Shown here piece by piece: positions 1 to 64,000 of a stretch of 64,000 bases of DNA (the stretch's first letter is position 1; every line of letters begins with the position of its first letter). This stretch comes from Myoxocephalus aenaeus (taxonomy: Eukaryota; Chordata; Actinopteri; Perciformes; Cottidae). The notes under the pieces were generated by a model. It saw only the letters and a program-made list of their open reading frames with translations, did no database searches and was not told where the DNA came from. The stretch is taken from NCBI GenBank assembly GCA_038501785.1, contig JBAMJR010000006.1, positions 1,749,501 through 1,813,500 of the forward strand, read 5' to 3'. Position numbers and translations under genes: made by a program.

Positions 1-671
1 GTGTGGAATATGTTTTTGTAGTTTTACTACTGACGTTTTCATGACATAATATATCATGACTTTTGAAAATGTGACATACTGTACAATGACTTACTATACT
101 AGGCCTTTTAAATAAAACATGTTATCACATGCTATACTATAGTAGCATAGTGTAGTAGTACTAGATCATCATTTTTACGACAAACTATATTTTGACTTTT
201 TCATGACATTTGTTTTATGAAATACCTATGCTTTGACATGGGTCATATTTTAAGAGATATGATACTCAGACTTCTACAGACATTTTTGCTTCCCTTTTTG
301 GAACGTACCATTACTTTTTTGATTTTGTATGACATACTATAGGATTACTTTTTATATGACATGTTTTATACTATGTCTCTTTTATGACAAACTATACTAT
401 GATATACTATACTGTGACATTTTCATAATAAACAATACTATGACATTTCTATGACTTTTCTATGACATACTTTACTATGATTCTTAATGACATATTGTAT
501 GACATACTGTTGTCATCATCTTGAAACAACACAAAGAGACGTAATATTGAAAGTTGACTAGACCACATGGTTATGACATTTTCTCAACAATATGTAAAAA
601 AAAAAAAAAAAAGATTAACTTGTACGTAGTATCGAATCCCCTGCAGCTCTTAGTATTGGGCTGGACTCTAC
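1..671. other. celsr2 intron 32, partial: AT-rich degenerate repeat
   Basis: No exon is visible. About 1-530 is built from scrambled copies of TATGACAT / ACTATACTA, a decayed low-complexity minisatellite with spacers, followed by a poly-A tract at 597-612. The expected next coding exon (starting near ILKK) is not here, so it lies further left. Confidence 0.7.
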
Positions 672-59847
<59,176 letters not shown>

Positions 59848-60175
59848 CGCTCCTCAGTTTGTGTTCAACCGCGTCTCCGAGTGGGAATCCGTGCAGCTCC
59901 TTATTCCTTTAAACTTTCCGCCAGTGAGTTTCCCTTTGTTGCAGAGGAGCCATGCTGTCAGCGGGCACTTCTCTCCGTCACTCCGCCTGTTTGAAGAGGT
60001 AAACCCGCAGTCACCTTGTCCGGAGCGGCACTCTCTCACTCCCTCGCTCGCTCACTCACTCACTCCCTCTCGCCGGCAGCAACTACAGCAGCACCTCCAC
60101 TCGATGCGCGCAACTCCGCTTGAATGGTGAAAATGGCTCCAGCTCCCCCTGCGCCTCGAGGCTCCTCATTATCAT

Positions 60176-60180
<5 letters not shown>
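59848..60180 (-). promoter_or_regulatory. celsr2: celsr2 5' UTR and probable core promoter region
   Basis: The sequence immediately upstream of the start codon is GC-richer than the flanks, and CpGs cluster from the 5' part of exon 1 (59600-59760) through about 60120, as expected for a CpG-type vertebrate promoter. It includes a CTCGCTCGCTCACTCACTCA run (about 60040-60065). No TATA box stands out. The transcription start and any untranslated exon cannot be fixed from sequence. Confidence 0.45.

Positions 60181-60266
<86 letters not shown>
60181..60266. repeat. Compound (TG)n(AG)n microsatellite upstream of celsr2
   Basis: About 30 TG units followed by about 13 AG units, 334 bp upstream of the celsr2 start codon. 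Purine-pyrimidine alternation next to a homopurine tract. Confidence 0.97.
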
Positions 60267-60271
<5 letters not shown>

Positions 60272-62446
60272 CGGGGTTTAACGAGTTGACAGGTTACCCT
60301 GATAAATGGTACCTTCCTAAAAGCTTCATTCATGAACAGAAAACAACAAAAACAAGACTTTCATGTAGTTTGCTTGACAACAATGTATTTAATTACCTTG
60401 TGTTTTGCCATTTTTTATTACTGCAGCTATGTATTAGCTTTACAGTATTTTGGTTGTATTTAAGTGTTTCAATAGTGTAAGAAAATGCAACACTTTAAAT
60501 TGTATAGAGAGAGCTCTGTGCTGCAAACCACAAATATTTCATCAGTAACAATATGTTCATATGCTATAGCCACCACCTCTCACAACGGGTTTACTCATTA
60601 ACTGGCAGACATTCCTCACATGGTGAGCAGTGTTTTAACCCAACACAATGAGAGTGTGAAAGTTATTCTTTCACCAGAACCCAGAGTTCAGAAATCTTCG
60701 AAAAGAGGATCTTTTAAACTTAGGACACGAATTTAAATTATTTTTGAGTTCATCTGTTGTTTTCAGATTCAACACTTTTCTATTTTCAAAACGGGAGCTG
60801 TAAAAAATATATATATATATATATATATATATTTTGAGGTAAACTCTGTTCGATTAAGATACATTATGGAATAAAACATTTAACTGCATTGAGTACAGAC
60901 AGGTGGAATCTTTGATAAAGACCATGACACTCGGCTGATGTGCTGAACGTTACTGACCCCTAGTGGACAAATGGCGGTCACACAGTTTGAGAGCCCTTTT
61001 CTAGCAGCAGTCATTTATCGTGCTTCTCATCGTCTCGACAGTATTTCCAAGATGACATTGCGTGAATGAGGCTCTTCTTTAACTCTGTTAAAAACAAATA
61101 TACTAGATGGTCCTTGTACGCTACATCTGGTCTTAATATGAAACAACTGGGAAAGCAATCCAAACACAAGGTTCATTTATAGCTGTTCTGTCAGATAATC
61201 ATTAGCAGATGGATTTTATGTCCTAGTTGTCACTGATAGATTTTCATGTTTTCCTGAACACTTCATGTACAGTTCAATCAGCTGGCAGACAGTAAAAAAA
61301 ATACAACTCGGGGATAAATATGGTAAATAAATTATAGCGATGTGGAAAGACCATCCAAGTGGCAGACAAATGTGGCCAATTAAATCCTTAAAAAATGATG
61401 CTAAAGTAATGTTTCCTTAAGTGTGTATAGGAATTACAATGGTATTTAATATATACATGTTCCTACTTTGCTTTGTTTTAATAGCATCACCCCTTTCACC
61501 CTGGTATAGACATCATTTTCAATCTCATCCATATGTAATAAAGACAAATAGGATAGATTAACACAATGTTTTTCTCGATGAATGATATCTGATTATAAGA
61601 GTTTAGAGACGGTATTCTTGGTAGCTGCACCTTTAAGACAATACAGGGCATAAAAAAAATGTCAATACCTAAGAACCTAAAATGTCAAACAGGGGTCAAA
61701 AGTTGAAACCATTTTATGTGATAAGTCAGACATCAGATATTTACTGTAAAGTATCTCTATTAAGTGAGGGAGAATGTCCTCAGATCATTAAAGTAGCAAT
61801 GCCAAAATACAGAAGTCATCTGTTGCAACCAAAAGTCATGCATTCATAATTTTATAGTAGGTAAAAGTAGCCGACTAAAGTATTACCATAAAAATAAAGT
61901 AAATAAAAGTAATTTGCACTATGACGCATTTCAGAAAAAAATATAATTTTAGATTTTTATTGATGAATTATTGTGGAATTAAATCACTTAAACGCTGCAG
62001 CATGTTAAGGGAATATTTTAATTAGTTTATATGTTGCCATGTCGCTTGAGCCTTTACGCCTCTAAACATTAGCGTTGTGAAGATGTTTCCAGCGTTTACC
62101 TTTTAAAACATGTAAATGGACAACATATAAAGTTATAAACATTGAACAAGGGTTCTCGATTTGCTAGAGAAAATAATTTTTAAGTACTTTAGATATTTCT
62201 ATATTATTAGATATTATCATTTGAACATTTGTCAACTTTTTCCAATGTTTTCCAGGACACTCAAGAGTTCATTAATGTACAGTATTTACCAACAATAATT
62301 ATTTTTATAAATGTTAGTATTACAATTGTGTTTTGCTACCTTATGGTATAAACAATTAATTATAGTTTGTCATGTTGTCAACCAGCTGTACTTTGCATTA
62401 CCTCACAAAATGAAGAACAAACAAATAAGAGTAGCTTTTTACTGTT
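60267..62446. other. Intergenic region between capzb and celsr2
   Basis: About 2.2 kb of AT-rich sequence with no coding potential. Contains an (AT)n tract at 60807-60832 and a degenerate fragment at about 61810-62000 (AAAAGTCATGCATTCATAAT, AAGTAGCCGACTAAAGTA) resembling the repeat family of 34419-34918. Nothing else recognised. Confidence 0.6.
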
Positions 62447-62452
62447 TTTATT
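62447..62452 (-). terminator. capzb: Candidate poly(A) signal AATAAA for capzb
   Basis: Canonical hexamer on the minus strand (TTTATT on plus) about 0.98 kb downstream of the stop codon. Chosen because it is the clearest canonical signal before the AT-rich intergenic region; others may be used. Confidence 0.5.
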
Positions 62453-63431
62453 GTTGCTGGAGGCTCTAATACAATATGAATCATAAGCTTTACAAAATAA
62501 AAACAAAAATACAACAAAAAGATTCCCCTCCAAAATGGAAACAGACAAAGGTTTCCACTGAGACACATTGACAAACTGTGACCCCCAACAATGACGTAAT
62601 AGGTGAGGAGAGAGAAGAGTTGAATAAGCTGAACAGACGGGGAGGCATGTCATGTTATACACAGTGTCGGGGGGCTGGGTTGACGACGTGGGTGTAATCA
62701 CCCGGTGATTATAACAGTCCATCCCCATGTTCGATAAATCCACATCTCCACTCACTGCAGCCCCACACAGGCTCACATGCATGCGGACAGAGTGGAATAA
62801 AGAGTAAAAAGCTCGTGACGCAAACCGAAGGCCGCCCTCGTGGTTACACCGTTTAACCATAAGAATGAAAGTTATACACCGACAGTAATAATTTTATACA
62901 AATATATCAGGGGGGTGTCGTAGACAAAAGTAGGTGCTTGAGATAAATTTGATGTACATAAAAAGGACGGCCCCGTTGAGCCTACGCCACCGACAGCAGT
63001 GTCCGTTTCCTCGACACAGAGGAAGAGCTGGGCCAAAGTCCCTCATTTGAAACCAACCACGGACACATTAGCTGTGAGCACATCAGGGATTATTACTACA
63101 ATGACCCTCACACTGTAAGATTATCATTAACCATGGCAATACTATCATTATATTTATAACATGGGAGAGAAGAGAGGGGTGAAGAGAGACAGGGAGCGTG
63201 AGTGAATGGCTTCATGGCAGATGAGATGCATGAAAACAAAACCAGACAGACAAAAAAAACAAATAAAAAGCTATGCATTTTCTCCTTTTTTGTTTGTTTT
63301 TCCACAAATAAACAAGAGTGCAGCACTGAAACAGGCTTGGAGGGAGAGAAGTAAAGAAACAGAGAAAAGATGGCGGAGATGAGGCAGAGAGAGTGAGAGA
63401 CAGAAGAGAGAAACATAAAACAATAGCAACT
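62447..63431 (-). other. capzb: capzb 3' UTR with polyadenylation signal
   Basis: Sequence between the capzb stop codon and an AATAAA on the minus strand (62447-62452). Cleavage would be expected 10-30 bp further left. Frames inside (up to 160 codons) show no recognisable protein and are taken as chance. The exact 3' end is inferred. Confidence 0.6.
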
Positions 63432-63519
63432 CTAGCTGGTTTGTTTGCGTTTGAGTGCCTCCATCAGGTCGACCTTCAGGGCCTCCTGCTTTGACTTGTC
63501 AGCCAGAGTCTGAACGCTC
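63432..63519 (-). CDS. capzb: capzb last coding exon (F-actin-capping protein subunit beta, beta-2 type C-terminus)
   Basis: The beta subunit of CapZ pairs with the alpha subunit and caps actin filament barbed ends. The exon starts after TCTCACAG at 63519 with one base completing a codon (AG/CG+G, matching the conserved Arg), then encodes 28 residues beginning SVQTLADKSKQEALK and ending EALKRKQTS, with stop TAG at 63434-63432. Vertebrate CapZ beta-2 ends SVQTFADKSKQEALK...EALKRKQQC; the beta-1 C-terminus is unrelated, so this is the beta-2-type end. This amphipathic C-terminal tentacle binds actin. The rest of the gene lies to the right; no other capzb exon is visible in 63520-64000. Confidence 0.9.
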
Positions 63520-64000
63520 CTGTGAGAGAGAAGACAAAAAGAGAAGAGGAACCATCAGCGTCTACAAGAGCACAATGGGGAAAAACGGCGAGAGAGACTG
63601 GAAAAGTTTTCCCAGCGAGACAGAAACACTGTAAGTTCAAGAGCAAAGTTAGACAGACGGCACAGTCCAACTCCTGTGTGGAGAGAAGATGAAGAATAAG
63701 CATCATCATCACGCGGCACACATTAATGTCAGGCAAATAAAAACCAACAGTTAGTTATCTGATGACATGCAGTTGAATCATGTGCTTCACCTGCCGACCC
63801 CGTCTTGGAGCAGCAATCACCATCCTTTACATTTTGTTGAACAAAGTTATTTCAAGATGAATAATTAACTGTGATTGTATGTGCAAATATTAAATCTAAA
63901 TCGTCACTCCATTTGCTTTAAAGGAATAATTAAGCAACATAATTACGGTACTATTTGTTAAGCAATTACTTCCCATGTTCCCTTGAAGGAAAATGTTTTT
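63520..64000. other. capzb: capzb intron, partial
   Basis: No exon recognised; in particular neither the penultimate exon nor a beta-1-type alternative exon can be seen here. Confidence 0.6.

Noticed and set aside
1..530. TATGACAT-rich tract as a possible satellite array or CRISPR-like array
   Set aside because: Units and spacing are irregular and there are no unique spacers of constant length; a decayed AT-rich minisatellite in a vertebrate intron explains it.
62378..62860. 160-codon minus-strand frame in the capzb 3' UTR
   Set aside because: Low complexity, no recognised domain, and located between the capzb stop codon and a good poly(A) signal.

Overview
This 64-kb window is vertebrate DNA, almost certainly from a ray-finned (teleost) fish. 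The evidence is large GT-AG introns, long CA/TG microsatellites, and interspersed repeats of types common in teleost genomes (hAT-like elements, LINE tails ending in AATAAAG plus short tandem repeats). The one large gene encodes a seven-pass cadherin. There are no bacterial, viral, plasmid, CRISPR or operon features.

Positions 672-59847, minus strand, hold the first 32 coding exons of a celsr2 orthologue (cadherin EGF LAG seven-pass G-type receptor 2, Flamingo/Starry night family). I placed every exon by hand from reading frame, GT-AG boundaries and phase. The exons join in frame without a stop into 8,800 nt, which is 2,933 codons plus one base. In order they encode a signal sequence, a divergent N-terminal region ending in an RRRR site, nine cadherin repeats, EGF-like repeats interleaved with two laminin-G domains, a laminin-type EGF region, a hormone-receptor (HRM) domain, a GAIN domain with an H-M-T proteolysis site, seven membrane helices, and most of the cytoplasmic tail. 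The tail is still open at the left edge, so the last exon or exons and the 3' UTR lie outside. Paralogue-specific residues favour CELSR2 over CELSR1 or CELSR3.

The exon layout is uneven. Exon 1 (56307-59847) carries the whole cadherin array. It is separated by a 17.3-kb intron 1 and an 11.1-kb intron 2 from exons 2 and 3, and exons 4-32 are packed into the left 21.5 kb. The introns hold the repeats: nine long CA/TG tracts, TA tracts, a complete 1.4-kb non-autonomous hAT-type transposon with exact 8-bp target duplications (36497-37930), a fold-back element with long imperfect terminal inverted repeats (50548-51003), several LINE 3' tails, tRNA-like SINE-type sequence, and several degenerate teleost repeat families.

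At the right end (62447-63519, minus strand) is the last coding exon and 3' UTR of a second gene. Its 28-residue C-terminus matches the beta-2 form of F-actin capping protein (capzb). It lies upstream of celsr2 on the same strand, so celsr2's promoter sits in the roughly 2.6 kb between them. One gene caps actin filaments and the other is a planar-polarity adhesion receptor; I see only physical linkage, not evidence of co-regulation.

I found no convincing undescribed gene system. The most unusual DNA structures are several perfect, mutually unrelated fold-back palindromes in introns, notably at 1108-1186 and 32830-33025.
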